From: Rutpela maculata
Lineage: Eukaryota > Arthropoda > Insecta > Coleoptera > Cerambycidae
NCBI GenBank assembly: GCA_936432065.2
Contig: OW386292.2
Location: forward strand, 103,063,829 to 103,127,828
DNA: 64,000 nt
Direction of reading: 5' to 3'
Made by a program: the position numbers and the translations under genes. This document shows, piece after piece, positions 48,677 through 59,875 of this stretch. Position 1 is the first letter of the stretch, and each line of letters starts with the position of its first letter. The notes beneath the pieces are model-generated. The model was not told the origin of the DNA and made no database searches. It worked only from the letters and a program-made list of their open reading frames with translations.

Positions 48677-48715
48677 GATTTTTGTCCAGCTAGAAGTTGA
48701 ATCGGAACCACTGTG
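48677..48715 (-). repeat. Transib right end, RSS-like with 23-bp spacer
   Basis: In reverse complement: CACAGTG, 23-bp spacer, ACAAAAATC (48685-48677). The spacer length equals that of a 23-RSS exactly. Confidence 0.7.
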
Positions 48716-48723
48716 CGTCGTCG

Positions 48724-48830
48724 TCGGCCTCTTTCACACGCGCACATCGTGATCACTTTCTTCGAAGGTGACAAGTTCGTAACCGCGGATGATGTTGACG
48801 GTATTATTTTTGCTAACATACCGGATTGAG
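48724..48830 (+). pseudogene. Helitron Rep/helicase N-terminal scrap
   Basis: 'PLSHAHIVIT' (48727-48756) resembles the GLPHAHI motif of the Helitron helitron-like domain. It is followed by 'TADDVDGIIFANIPD' (48784-48828), which also matches the family in order and spacing; a stop follows. Only about 35 residues are kept, directly after the Transib right flank. Confidence 0.55.
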
Positions 48831-50299
48831 GAGCAACGGCGTTGGTTTGTATGAATTGGTCTCTAGATATCAGGTTAAGTTATTTTGGAGATTTTAAGCA
48901 AGAGTATGAAGGCATGAACAAGTGGCTTTATGTCAACGTGAATCTACAACTTGTTCACACAAATGTCCTTGTTCAGTTTTCATTTATTTTTTATTCATTT
49001 TAGGGTAGTCAGTTTTAAAGTATTAATTTGTCTCGTTATTTACTCTTTAAAATAATTCGCGTTCAATTTTTATAATTTACGCAGTCTAGAATTAATGTTT
49101 TGGAGGCAAATTTCAGTTTGAAATAAAAGTATTCAAAATTGCGCTCTATTACTCTTACAAGCTGGCATAAAAACATGGTATTGTTGAAGCTCCAAATACT
49201 CAGCCACGTCACAGAAACCACGATCAACAATACATAAGTCACCTGATCGCAAAAGCTATCTTAATCCGTTCAGCCCGTCGAGCAGAGTTCTCTGATCCGG
49301 ATTTCGCCGACACAATAATTTCTTATGTGAAGGAACGGCAAGCTCAGCCGAACACAATGCAAGCATTAGTTGAAACTCAAAAATTACATCGGCGCAAAAA
49401 ACTTTTGCTACATTATCCTCAAGTATCCTCATTATCCTACAAGTACCTCGCAACTTGCACTTTGGAAGCTCGCATTTCGTAACTTTTACCTTGCAGACTT
49501 GATGTTTTGGTATTTTATGATTTTATGATCCTGGGTCTATGTTAATTTGAGCCGTAATACTATTATATGGTTGGAAGCGCTGTGTGATTCGATTATTTAA
49601 CCGACTATTGGATAACCACGGTCGCACGTGGAGCACGCTGCCCTGCTGCTGGGTCGGATACCCTGATGAGAATACATGGTTGTAGCACGTTATGCAATAA
49701 GGAATTGCCCTGGATGTCCTGGTACTGTGAGGTGTCGACAATTTAAAAATAAGGTCAAACTGTTTTTTTTATTTACTCAGAGACGACGACGTGAAATTCC
49801 AGCCTCTTATAATACAATAAACGTCGTGTGGGACGACGGTGTCGAATTATAAATTTTACCAATCCTTTCAATTAATTTTTTTGCCAAATTACCAAACCAA
49901 TTTTACACCTAATTTAAGTCAGATAATTTCGTTAGTACTACAAATTTTAATTTTCACAGTAACTGTGAACCGCAAATAGTACTATTTGAGGGGGCCGAAA
50001 ATGAACCATTTGTGAAATTTAATAAATTAATGAGCATTTTGATGCTCGTAGAGCACATTCTTACCCCATAAAGAGATAATTTATTGTGATGAAATTTTTA
50101 AACTTTATTAAATCTAAATTGAGGACCCAACCTTGACTTTGTTTTTTTGCAACACCCGCAAGCCCAAAAAAGCTAGGATATGCATTTTTTCTTGGTCTTA
50201 ACTAAAACAAGATTAAGTGGCGCCTGTTTAAATAATTGAAGACTTTAAAATTAAATTTTCCAAAGACCCTTACCCACACCCAATGACTCCGACGAGAGA
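48831..50299. other. unassigned, AT-rich
   Basis: A plus-strand open stretch at 49250-49480 ('ARRAEFSDPDFADTIISYV') has protein-like composition, but I do not recognise it. The rest is AT-rich without features apart from A/T runs. Confidence 0.35.
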
Positions 50300-50455
50300 G
50301 CTGCCGCCTAGCAAAACATAATCTCCGTGGGGGTTACACCAGTAGATGCAAAAAACCACACTGCAAAGGCAAAACTCATGTTTTTGCGAGAAATGTCATG
50401 TTCATTTATGTTTCGTTAAAGGGAGAAACTGCTTCAAGCAATTTCATACTAGCTA
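50300..50455 (+). pseudogene. second piggyBac remnant, C-terminal zinc finger
   Basis: 'RCKKPHCKGKTHVF' (50344-50384) continues after a one-base shift as 'CHVHLCFVKGRNCF' (about 50395-50435), ending at TAA (50453-50455). It has the same cysteine pattern as the end of the 602-2682 transposase but is a different sequence. The rest of this copy is missing. Confidence 0.7.
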
Positions 50456-51769
50456 AACTGTTATAATTAAGTTTATAAGCCACAAATACATATTTTGTTT
50501 ACATGCAAGTTATTAAGTTATTTTATCCCAGTGTCCATTCAAAGAAGGTCACATATATAAAAAAATATATTATAAATGCCATTTTCTGATTCTAAAATGA
50601 CCCTTTTTTAAACATATTATGCCCACAAATATTTTTTTTATAAACTGAAAAAAAATCAGGTCTGAAAGGGTTATACATACTAAGCCACAGAACCAGACAC
50701 GCCCACCAATATTTTTATTGGTCTTTGAAAAATAAGATTTCTAATAATATAAAAATACAGAGTTACAGATCCTATTTCCAAATTATACTCGATTACAGAA
50801 TTCGCTTATAAGCGTCAGCAGAAATAACATTATCTGTCTGACAATTCAGTCTATATCTCTACAACCAGTAACATTCCTCAGCTGGGATTTGTCAAAACAG
50901 CCTTCTTGGTTTTGAAAAATCCAGGGTCGGACGAGGGAAAAATCTTCGCTCCTCGTTTTTGATAAAAAAGTCCATGTTTCTATGGCATTTCTGGAAAACT
51001 ATTAGCGGATTTGGAAAGTTTAGAAAAAAAGTTATCAGAATAGTCATTCAGTTTTGACGGCATATCTAAACCGTTTCGACAAAAAAACATCACAAAGCAA
51101 TCTAGCGCATTACGACTAACACTTTGACGGGGCATTATTTATGGAACAGTTTGATAGAGTCTATTCAAATGCTTCAGATCCATATCCTTTCTAAGACTTC
51201 ACATAATACATAGCAAAAACCTTCCTACCTAGTCAATAAGAAGGAAAAACAATAAAAGAAAGATACCTACACAGTTTTATTTTGAAATTGAAAAGAATAG
51301 TTGGAAAAGAAACTGTATATCAATAACACAGTAACAGTTTTTCCAACAAAACGACACCGAGATAGAAAAGAAGCAGACAATTTTAGAAGATCCCAATCAC
51401 TGATTTATCACTTAAGAATCGATGACATTAATGTGAGGGTTTTGTAGAACAATGTTTTTGAACACGTTTGGTATTGGGGGGGTGGACAGTTCTTCACTGG
51501 AAAAACAGTTTTAAATTTGACAAGACTCCAAAAGACCCCCAAGTGAACTAAGAGTATTAAAAAAGGATCGTGTAGCAGAAGCAACAGTTAAATGCATTTT
51601 TATATTCTTTTCCTGTAATGGAATTCCACTATTCAGGGCCTTTTCGAATAAAAAAACCGCTGCCCAAGGAATCACTACTTCCACATCCAGATTCTCTATC
51701 CAAGTCACTCACAACGAAAAAACTTTGTATGTGAAAATAATTGTTTATGGAACTTTAATAATATAATAT

Positions 51770-52045
51770 TTGAAATCCTCTACCCCAAAAACCCATAAAA
51801 CGATACCCCACATCGGTAGAGGGGGTGGGGGGGTAGTGATAGGGGGTGATAGTGGGGGGTGGATGAAGAAAAAAAATATTTTGAGGTTTCTGGTTCCTGT
51901 ACAAACACTAAATCACAATTTTTTTTCATCCCCTCTAATAAGGGGGTGGGGGGTGGTAATGGGGGTGGCTAATGCCAAAAATTTTTTTGAGACCTTAGCT
52001 TCTCTTGTATATACTAAATACCAATTTTCTGGACTCTTACCTGCT
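51770..52045. repeat. G-run tandem repeat (two units)
   Basis: Two related units of about 125 bp, each with several runs of 5-7 G (51821-51859 and 51942-51965), separated by an AT-rich stretch with AAATTTTTTT. The 92-codon frame through it is a by-product. Confidence 0.7.
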
Positions 52046-52212
52046 TGATTGACCTATTTACCCCAAATTTACCCCAATTTACCCCCAACCCTTCGACGGA
52101 ACTAGATGAAAATATAATCTAGTTCTAGATCTCGTTAAAGTACATATGTGTACCAAATTTCAAGTCAATATCTTAAACGGTTCCAGAGTAAACGTGCGCA
52201 CAAAAAAAAGTT

Positions 52213-52245
52213 ACAGACAGACCGACAGACAGACCGACAGACAGA
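52213..52245. repeat. (GACAGACC)n simple repeat
   Basis: Degenerate ACAGACAGACCGACAGAC repeat just before a poly-T run. Such tails are common at the 3' ends of arthropod retroelements, preceded here by 'GTGTACCAAATTTCAAGTC' (52149-52167). Confidence 0.75.
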
Positions 52246-52743
52246 AATTTTTTTTCGCTGAAACTTAAAATCTCGACGTTTCATGACATTTTCCTTGGAA
52301 GTTGGAGCTGAGCGCCTGACCATCGACCCACCCCCCTGTGCGTGTGTTTGTTAACATTTTCGTCAATTAGAACTTATTTCTTAGTTTGGTGTTCGTGTCG
52401 CGAAGATGGGGCATGTTTTTTAATCTGTTTTATGCCCATTTACATTTTTATGTTAAGATTTCATGTGTAAATTAGTTGCGAACTCGTCGATTTGATATTT
52501 GTGTAACTAGAATAAGTACTGTTTATGCAAATTTTTAAGCAGCTATATATTGATACAATATTTCGATCCTTAAAATAGGTAGGCAACGAATCATAATGAA
52601 AAGAAGAGGTACACGCCACTGTTAACATAAAATTGTGTTTTAGAAATTTTCAAATTGATAATTTTGTGTGAGTTGTATTTTATGTAAAAACAAGAAGCCT
52701 CTACAAAACCACATGAGAGTACATCGAAGGCCTACGTGGAGCA

Positions 52744-52761
52744 TAACCTAACCTAACCTAA
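52744..52761. repeat. short (CCTAA)3 telomere-type motif
   Basis: TAA followed by three perfect CCTAA units, the complement of the arthropod telomere repeat TTAGG, immediately left of the LINE 5' region. It may be coincidence at this length. Confidence 0.5.
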
Positions 52762-53010
52762 CAGGACCGTGCTGAAGAGCGAGTGGTTCTGACTGACTGA
52801 ATCTCGAACGGTGTACATCAGATACCTAGCCTCCTCTGATGTCGATCCTGGCCTTAAGACGGTAAAGGCGTACATCCGTGTTGAACCTTTATTTCGTCCC
52901 TACTCTTGGGAATCATAAGGGTCCATCAAAAATAAGCAAACCTACTGATGGTAGTGGAGAGCGCGGCACCATCTCCTCAAACATAACCGCAATACCGAAT
53001 GAGCCAGGAG

Positions 53011-53646
53011 ATGGCGGACAACCCCCGGTTTCCGGTCATTAAAAGAACGGGCGGCCTTGATTTTTTCAAAATCAGCCCATTTTTAATTCATCAAGTAGTT
53101 ATGGACTAATAGACGAAGTTAAAACACTTAGAAAAGACGCATAAAAGATTGCTAGTAGAGACATCTTTCAGTGCCCAATCTAAGAGATTTCAAAAAGCTT
53201 GCCAATTATCCCATTGCAAAGGTAATCATTTTGCGCATGACAAACAATGTTCAAAGGAGCTAGTAATTCAAAAAATCAAAATAATCGTTAGAGAGAAGCC
53301 AGAAACTAGCCCAGGGATATCCTCTGCCCAAACCATACAGTCTTCAATAAAAGAAATAGTTAATATTTGCACCTCATTAATAAAAGAACAAAAAGACAAT
53401 GTCACCATCCTCGATAAAAAAAAATCAATAACTGAAAGCTTAAGCATAACAACTCAGTCCAAGGCCAAACCACCGGATCCAACTACACAATCAACGCAGA
53501 GTACAGAGAGAGACAAAAGAAAAGTTGAAGAGTCGGACGTGTCGGACGATGGTCAATCGTCTTCCTCTCAAATGCCGGCACCGGCAGGACGAAAAGCGGG
53601 CCGACCACCTAAGAAACCAAACAAACAAGCGGGCTCGAGATCGTAA
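53011..53646 (+). pseudogene. LINE ORF1 (gag-like) with zinc knuckle
   Basis: I choose ATG 53011: the first residues ('MADNPRFPVIKR', then 'FFKISPFLIHQVV') match the N-terminal half of jockey-type ORF1. After a break (about 53105) the sequence contains 'SYGLIDEVKTL', the expected next block, then a deletion, then 'CKGNHFAHDKQCSKE' (53215-53259), the last CCHC knuckle. The C-terminal part (53300-53646) is Ser/Thr/Lys/Pro-rich and ends with a basic 'GRKAGRPPKK' patch. RNA-binding nucleoprotein role by family. Confidence 0.72.
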
Positions 53647-53829
53647 TCAGAAACGGAATCTAGAGATCTTAGCCAAAGTGAAGCAGAAACTGCAATGGGG
53701 TAAAAAATCGCTACCTAGAAATTAAGACAGCCATTACACAAACCATACCTTCTTGTGTCTGCTTGTAAAAGTCACACCTAAAACCAAATGAAACATGTCA
53801 CCTTAGAGGCTACCACAGCTTTAGACATG

Positions 53830-55465
53830 ACGTTATTCCTGACAGGAGAGCAAAGGGTGGAGTAACAACCCTCATAGAAATTAAAACCATCGGCGAAAGA
53901 GAACTGGATTTCGATACGGAAGAACTCCCATACAACGAACCCTTTACAATTATAGAACTAAATAACGCATTAAATACAACGAAAAATGCAGTCAGTGGCT
54001 CAGATCGAATTCCTTATGAATTCATCAAACAAATACCAGAAGATAAGAAAAACCATTATTTTAGAGCTATACAACAAAATAGGGTCGAGAATATTTTTCC
54101 CAATAAATGGCGAGAGTCTATCATCATAGCTTTACCTAAATTAGGGAAGGATGTAACCCTTCCATCAAACTGCCGTCCAATTTCGCTGATCAATTGCTTA
54201 AGCAAGATAATAGAACAAATGGTAAGCAACAGATTAATCTGGTATTTGGAGACAAATAACCTCCTATGTGAAGCGCAAATGGGTTTTAGAAAATGGAGAT
54301 CTAACACAGATCAACTTGTCTTCTTAGATCAATAGATTCAAAACAGCTTTGCAAACAGGCAGCACACATTAGCAGTTTTCTTCGACTTGAAAAAAGCCTA
54401 CGACACTACATGGCTTTATTCTATACTGAAGAACCTTTTCGACTGGGGATTGCGGGGCAACTTACCAACATTTATTAAAGGCTTCTTATCATATCGTTGC
54501 TTCAGGGTGAGAGTGGGAGACACGCTCTCTGACTCCTCTTCTCTGGAGAGTAGCGTCCCACAGAGATCAGCACTGAGTGTTGTCCTATTCGCGGTCACCA
54601 TAAACTCCATTGTCGACAACTTAGATGACAATATACAGAAAATCTACGTAGATGACATGGCAATTTGAATATCAGGAGCATGCATGCAAGAGAGGCTTTC
54701 GTTTTTCTATAAACAAAACGGCTGTCCACTTCTGTCGCTTACGAAAACCTCATGATGAACCAATCCTAAGAATAGAAGGAAATGTCATAAATATAGAGAA
54801 ATCTATAAAATTCCTAGGGCTTACATTCGACTCAAAACTTCTGTGGAACAAGTATATTCAAAACCTAGTTCTAAGATGTAACTCAGCAACTAACATCATC
54901 CGATGTATGGCAAGCATCAACTGGGGTTCCCACAGGGATATCTTAGTTAAAATATACCAGAGCGTTATTTGTACTAAGATTGACTACGGTTCGATAGTCT
55001 ATGGGACCGTTTGTAAGTCTCGCCTCAAAGCCTCAGACTCCATCCAGGAGATAGCGCTCAGGCACGCACTTGGCGCTTTTTGTGCAAGTCCACATGAGGC
55101 ACTAGGCATTGAGGCGAACACCCCCGCTCTATCTTTAAGAAGGGATCGTTTACTCCTGAACTACGGAACGAAACTATGGGCACAACAATACCTAAACTAT
55201 AAGTTTTTCTTTACAAGACCTACAATATCAAAACCACCAGGTTATCGCTTCCAAAATATAATTGTAGACGCTACTTTACCCCAGGTACTGAATTACAGTT
55301 ACCCAAAAACACCTTGGAAACTCCCTTATCCAAAAGTGAATATATCCAAATGAAGACGCCAATAAGGAGATCTTTGTAATTCCATAATGAGTCCCATTCC
55401 ACGAACAGATAAACAAATACCCACAACATCTGAAACTATTCACGGATGGCTCCAAGACAGCATAT
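53830..55465 (+). pseudogene. LINE ORF2 reverse transcriptase
   Basis: RT motifs in order: 'VSGSDRIPYEFIKQ' (53992-54033); 'WRESIIIALPKLGKD' (54109-54153) and 'CRPISLINCLSKIIE' (54172-54216), motifs 2-3; 'VFFDLKKAYDTTW' (54377-54415) with the first catalytic Asp; and the catalytic box 'YVDDMAI' (54645-54665). The thumb continues at 54740-55350 ('FLGLTFDSKLLWNKYI'). Stops at 54333 and 54666 and small indels disable it. RNase H begins with 'LFTDGSK' (55438-55458), where the inserted transposon cuts it. Confidence 0.87.
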
Positions 55466-55497
55466 CGTCGCTTAAGATGCAATAGCTCGTAACCCAC
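55466..55497 (+). repeat. left TIR of the DDE transposon
   Basis: 32 bp; the inner end CTCGTAACCCAC recurs in degenerate form inside the element (55617-55630, 55709-55724, 58961-58973). Confidence 0.9.
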
Positions 55498-55863
55498 AAT
55501 TTTTGCTAAAATGAGGTTCTGGCATCATTTGACTTATGGGATGTCAGTTTATGCATATACAAAACCTGATAAGGCACAATTTTATTATAAATTCAGTATA
55601 CTTGAAATAAGAAACCTCGTATCCCACAAACATAAATGCAATACCACCTAAGCCACCTATTGTCGCCACTTCTGTGGGTTAGGAGACATTGCCGTTTTAA
55701 AGCAAAACATTGTATCCCACAATGAACTGGTGGAGATGTGCCTTACGAGGTTTTGAATCAGTTGACATAGGAAATCGGTAGAAATAACTCGCATTTAACC
55801 TAAAAATAGTTGTTTGTTAATTCTTCGTGATTAAAAATCTTTGTGTTTCTGTTTTTATGTGAA

Positions 55864-58845
55864 ATGAATAATAATAACATGTCTAGAAGAAGTAAAATAC
55901 TTGTTGAAATGTGTATAAAACCAACAGGTAAGCTGCTAGTTTTTATTATGTTTAATGTTTTGTAAGTTTTGAGATAACAGTTTTAATTTTCTTACTATTG
56001 CATAGATACATTAAAATGCAATGTAAATCATGTCTATAGGGTTTGTATTGTATACAGGGTGGGGCATTTAAATTAAGACTTGGGTTTCAAGATTATTTTT
56101 ACACTAAACCCTCAACTTTGGAGGAGAAGAATATAAGACTCAAAAATATTTATTTTGATCTAATTAAATTTCGAAATTCAGAGATTTTACAAAATACATT
56201 GAAAATTTTTGAAAGCCAAAATTTTATAAAAACTTCTTTCAAGTTTTATTAGATCAAAATAAACATTTTCTGTCGCTTGTATATTTTCTAAAGTTGATTT
56301 TCGTGTAAAAAACTTGGATTTTTGAAAATTACTGAAATATTTTTTGCAGTATTATCTTGGAAAATTCGTATTCAATAAAAGTTACACCTTTCTATCTCTA
56401 GAATAGAAGTAATAAAAAACTTAATAAAAATCGAGTAGACCTTGACTTAAATTATCTGTTTGATATTAAATTTTATAACTTAAATAAAATTTTCTTCGAA
56501 TGTTGATTTTCGTTCCTATAAAATGGGACATTTGAGTAATAGCTGGTTTATTTTTTCCAGAACGAAAATCTACTGATGCTGGACAGACAAAATATTCTGC
56601 AAGTGGTTCCAACAACGTTCAGCCGATCATATTACTAACTGTGCCCCCAGATGAACACGTTCCGATCAATTATGTGGAAGAGTATCCAATAGACCCTCAA
56701 ATATTTCACACTTTGCAAACTACATCAGCAACCCTAGATGACAGTAACAGTTTTGATGAATCTATGCAGAATCGATTGGTTAATCAAAGTACCGACGAGG
56801 GGCTATTTTTTGATACAAACGATTTTTCTGCTCTAGAAAATGCAACTTGCAATATTTCCCAGTCCTTTGGGCATAGCCTAACACACATGAAACCTGATTA
56901 CAGTGAAACACAAAACAGTACAAACAGGTATCTAAAGAGCCCAGAGAAAGAAGTAGATGACAATGGGAGTCCGAAAATAATCAATTTAGGACAAGAGGAG
57001 GTCAGAGAACAAACAGCAGACATATTTTCAGAGGAAAAAAATGATTTAGATCCAGATAGTGACTCCACTTATGAAGAAAATGCAGAAAATATGGATAGTG
57101 GATCAAGTAGCAGTGATAAAGAAAATACCACAACTAGAAAACGTAGAAAAAAAAACCTGTTAAGAGACTATGGACAAGAGAGCTAAATAAGAGACTGCGC
57201 GAAAGGGGACTAAAATATACTGGATTTAAAAAAGATGAGGAAACAAAAAGATATAAACAAAATGCTCCTAAACCAGAAAGAAAAATGGGGAAATGATTCA
57301 AATCTTTGCAAAAAGAGTAAGCTGCGTTCTTGTTCAGACATTTCAGAAGAGAAAAGGAGACAGGTGTTTGAAAACTTTTGGAAAATGGCGTGGGATCAGC
57401 GCAAAATTTATGTGGTTAATAATGTAACAGTCTCAAGTGTCAAAAGACGATACACAAAAAATGAAAATTCATCAAGAAATTGCTCAATGTTTTACAGTTT
57501 AAGAGTAGGCGATCAAAAGATGAATGTTTGTAAGAAACTTTTTCTATCTACGCTATGTCTAGGAGAATTTCAAGTGACCTCCTGGGTTAAAACGTCTGAA
57601 CATAGCATGCACGAATCAAAAGATTTCAAAAATGAAAATAGGGCCGGTAATCTGCGACAGAAAAAAAATAAAGATAAGGAATTTTTGATCCAATTTTTTA
57701 ATGAATTACCCACACTGCCGTCCCATTATTGTCGTAAAACATCATCTAAGTTGTATTTGGATCAAACAGTGCCTTCAAAAACTGCTTTATATAAGGAGTA
57801 TGTTTCAAAATGCAATACTGAAAATAAAAATTCTATGAGTCGAAAAACTTTTGATGACTTGTTCGACGAAAAAAATTTTGCTATTTATCAACCTAAAAAA
57901 GATAAATGCGATCTTTGTTGCCAGTATGAAGTTGGAAATTTAGAAGAAGCAGCTTTTAACAGACATATTGCTAAAAAAGATAGAGCAAGGCAAGAAAAAA
58001 CGAGAGACGTGGAGTTAGCTAGAGATGCAGAGGCCGTGGTTCTGATGATGGACTTACAAGCTGTAAAGGTATGTACCAGTATAAACGCAAGTGCTATGTA
58101 TTTTAAAACGAAGTTATGTTGTCACAATTTGACCATTATGAATATAAAAACGAAACATGTAATGTGTTATTGGTTCAGTGAGGTAGACAGTGATCTCTCA
58201 GCTTCTACGTTCGCATCTTTGGTCGTCGACTATATTTCAAGATTTACTAACAACAGTTTGCCAATTTTAATTTACAGCGATGGGTGCACTTATCAAAATA
58301 GAAACAGCATCATAGCAAATGCTCTTCTTTTTTTATCTGTTACCAGGAATCAAATCATTGAACAGAAGTACTTAGAAGTTGGTCAAACTCAGATGGAGTG
58401 CGATTCTGTTCACAGTAAAATTGAAACTAAAATAAAAGAGACCAGAGAGATTTTTCTTCCTTCCACGTATTTGTCCATTAGTCGAGAGGCTCGAAAGAAG
58501 CCCTTTCCTTACTGTACCGAATGGGTAAATTATGACCAATTCCGAGATTTCTCTCAAAAAGAGGATCAGATGTATGGAAGCATTAGACCAGGAGTGAAGT
58601 ATGTAACAGACATTCGAGGCCTCAAATATACTCCTAATGGAAAAATTCAATATAAACTTGATTTTGATGACTCATGGACAGAGTTACCCCAACGGCGATA
58701 TCGAGAAGAAGTTTGTCTTACTTGGCCGCAACTAAACTTACAAAAAAAAAAAATAACAGCCAAAAAGTACAAGCACCTACAGGAGCTTAAACAAGTTATT
58801 CCTGCGGATTGTCACCTCTTCTATGATAATCTAAGCCACTTTTAA
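55864..58845 (+). CDS. DDE transposase, two exons, two small frameshifts
   Basis: Exon 1 (ATG 55864 to 55927) ends in AG|GTAAGC; intron 55928-56560 ends TTTTTTCCAG; exon 2 begins 56561. The join keeps the frame. The N-terminal half (to 57170) is acidic with Asp/Glu/Ser/Asn-rich stretches and a basic cluster (RKRRKK). Two single-base shifts near A-runs (about 57150 and 57290) connect to the 536-codon frame at 57235-58845. That frame carries 'CDLCCQYE' (57910-57933), 'MMDLQAVKVC' (58047-58076), 'IYSDGCTYQNRN' (58271-58306) and 'VGQTQMECDSVHSKIE' (58378-58425), which I read as the DDE catalytic blocks. This is a widespread arthropod transposase family; I place it near Sola by motif and duplication length. 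An AATAAA follows at 58899. Confidence 0.75.
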
Positions 58846-59124
58846 ATTATACTTTTTGTAGCAAACGTTTAGTTTTATGTTTTTCATATTTTTAAGAAAT
58901 AAAGTTACAGTACGTTTTATGTGAACCCACACTTTGTTATTATTTTTGTCGAAGAAATAACTCGCAACCCACCTGGAAAGCGAAAATGGAAATTAAATCA
59001 ATTTCCTTTAATTTAGACATATATACTATTAATTTGTAGACTGATATCCATGATTTATTAGATAAAATTCATTCATCATTCGAGTATAATTAGTTTATTT
59101 GCTCTCCTGTAAAAAAACCGCTAC

Positions 59125-59156
59125 GTGGGTTACGAGCTATTGCATCTTAAGCGACG
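59125..59156 (-). repeat. right TIR of the DDE transposon
   Basis: Perfect reverse complement of the left TIR. Confidence 0.9.
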
Positions 59157-59875
59157 ATATAGCGTGGGGAGCTCGCTAGTCACACCGAATGAGTCCTTTT
59201 CCTGGTCATTACACCCCGATGCCTCAAATTTCACAGCAGAACTGCTCGCTATCTACGAAGCATTAAAGTCCTCTCAAGTTGCCAACGATCACCGCTTTCT
59301 CATATGTTCCGTCTCTGAAAGTAGCCTTATCGCTATTAAAAATAAATGCACCTCGCCACTTGTCTCCCTAATTTTGTCTTTTATATGATATAGAAGTAAC
59401 CGGCAGACCATTACGTTTTTGTGGACTCCAAGTCACGTTGGAATACAGGGGAATGAAAAACGCAGACCAAGCAGCGTGCCGGACCACCGAGAGAGATTGG
59501 TCCAGAGATATAAAAATTCGCCCAGAAGATCTCACAAATACGTGGCAATCTATGTGGCAAAGAGAGGAGACAGCATTGAGACAAACATTACCACAAAACC
59601 TTGATAGACGGTCACAAGTAGTTATAGAAAGACTACGAATTGGTCATACAAACCTGACCTCAATGCATCTCTTAAGAGGACAACACATGAAAATGCACCT
59701 AGAGAATGAAAACGAGCCCGAGGCTACTGAGGAGCCCCCAAGGCGAGAAATATATGTTTCAAGCTCCCCTAACTCAGGAGCGGCAATAATTATAGGAGAT
59801 GCCGCGAAAAGTCCCCTGCTCGCTGTGGGTATACCAGGTTGCAGCCACTGGGGGAACTCTCCCGCCAAAAAATAA
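59157..59875 (+). pseudogene. LINE RNase H, right part
   Basis: Continues from 55465. 'FTAELLAIYEALKSS' (59230-59274) carries the second RNase H carboxylate (Glu), and 'LWTPSHVGIQGNEK' (59418-59459) is the C-terminal SHVGI(Q)GNE block, followed in the +1 frame by the expected ADQAA. A stop occurs at 59386. The remaining frame to 59875 is the LINE C-terminus ('LRIGHTNLTSMHLL', 59633-59674). Confidence 0.8.

Larger units (their letters stand above)
45245..48715 (+). mobile_element. Transib (RAG1-related) DNA transposon
   Basis: The element starts with CACAGTG (45245-45251) and ends with its reverse complement CACTGTG (48709-48715). It is flanked on both sides by CGTCG (45240-45244 and 48716-48720), a 5-bp GC-rich duplication as expected for Transib. 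Between the ends are a spliced transposase gene and a 3' untranslated region with tandem repeats. The transposase is broken. Family fact: Transib transposases are the source of the RAG1 core, and their ends resemble V(D)J recombination signals. Caution: CGTCG also follows the left heptamer and is repeated on the right, so the duplication could be partly fortuitous. Confidence 0.75.
50456..52743. other. unassigned AT-rich DNA with local repeats
   Basis: No supported gene. Contains a short-unit tandem with G-rich blocks (51770-52045) and a GACAGACC repeat (52213-52245). Confidence 0.4.
55466..59156 (+). mobile_element. DDE transposon with perfect 32-bp TIRs (Sola-like)
   Basis: TIRs 55466-55497 and 59125-59156 are identical in all 32 positions in inverted orientation (begin CGTCGCTTAAG, end GTAACCCAC). 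ATAT flanks both sides (55462-55465 and 59157-59160), consistent with a 4-bp duplication, as in the Sola superfamily; a shorter overlap cannot be excluded. Removing the element plus one ATAT restores the LINE reading frame across the site. It contains one spliced gene. Of all the elements here this is the closest to intact. Confidence 0.87.
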
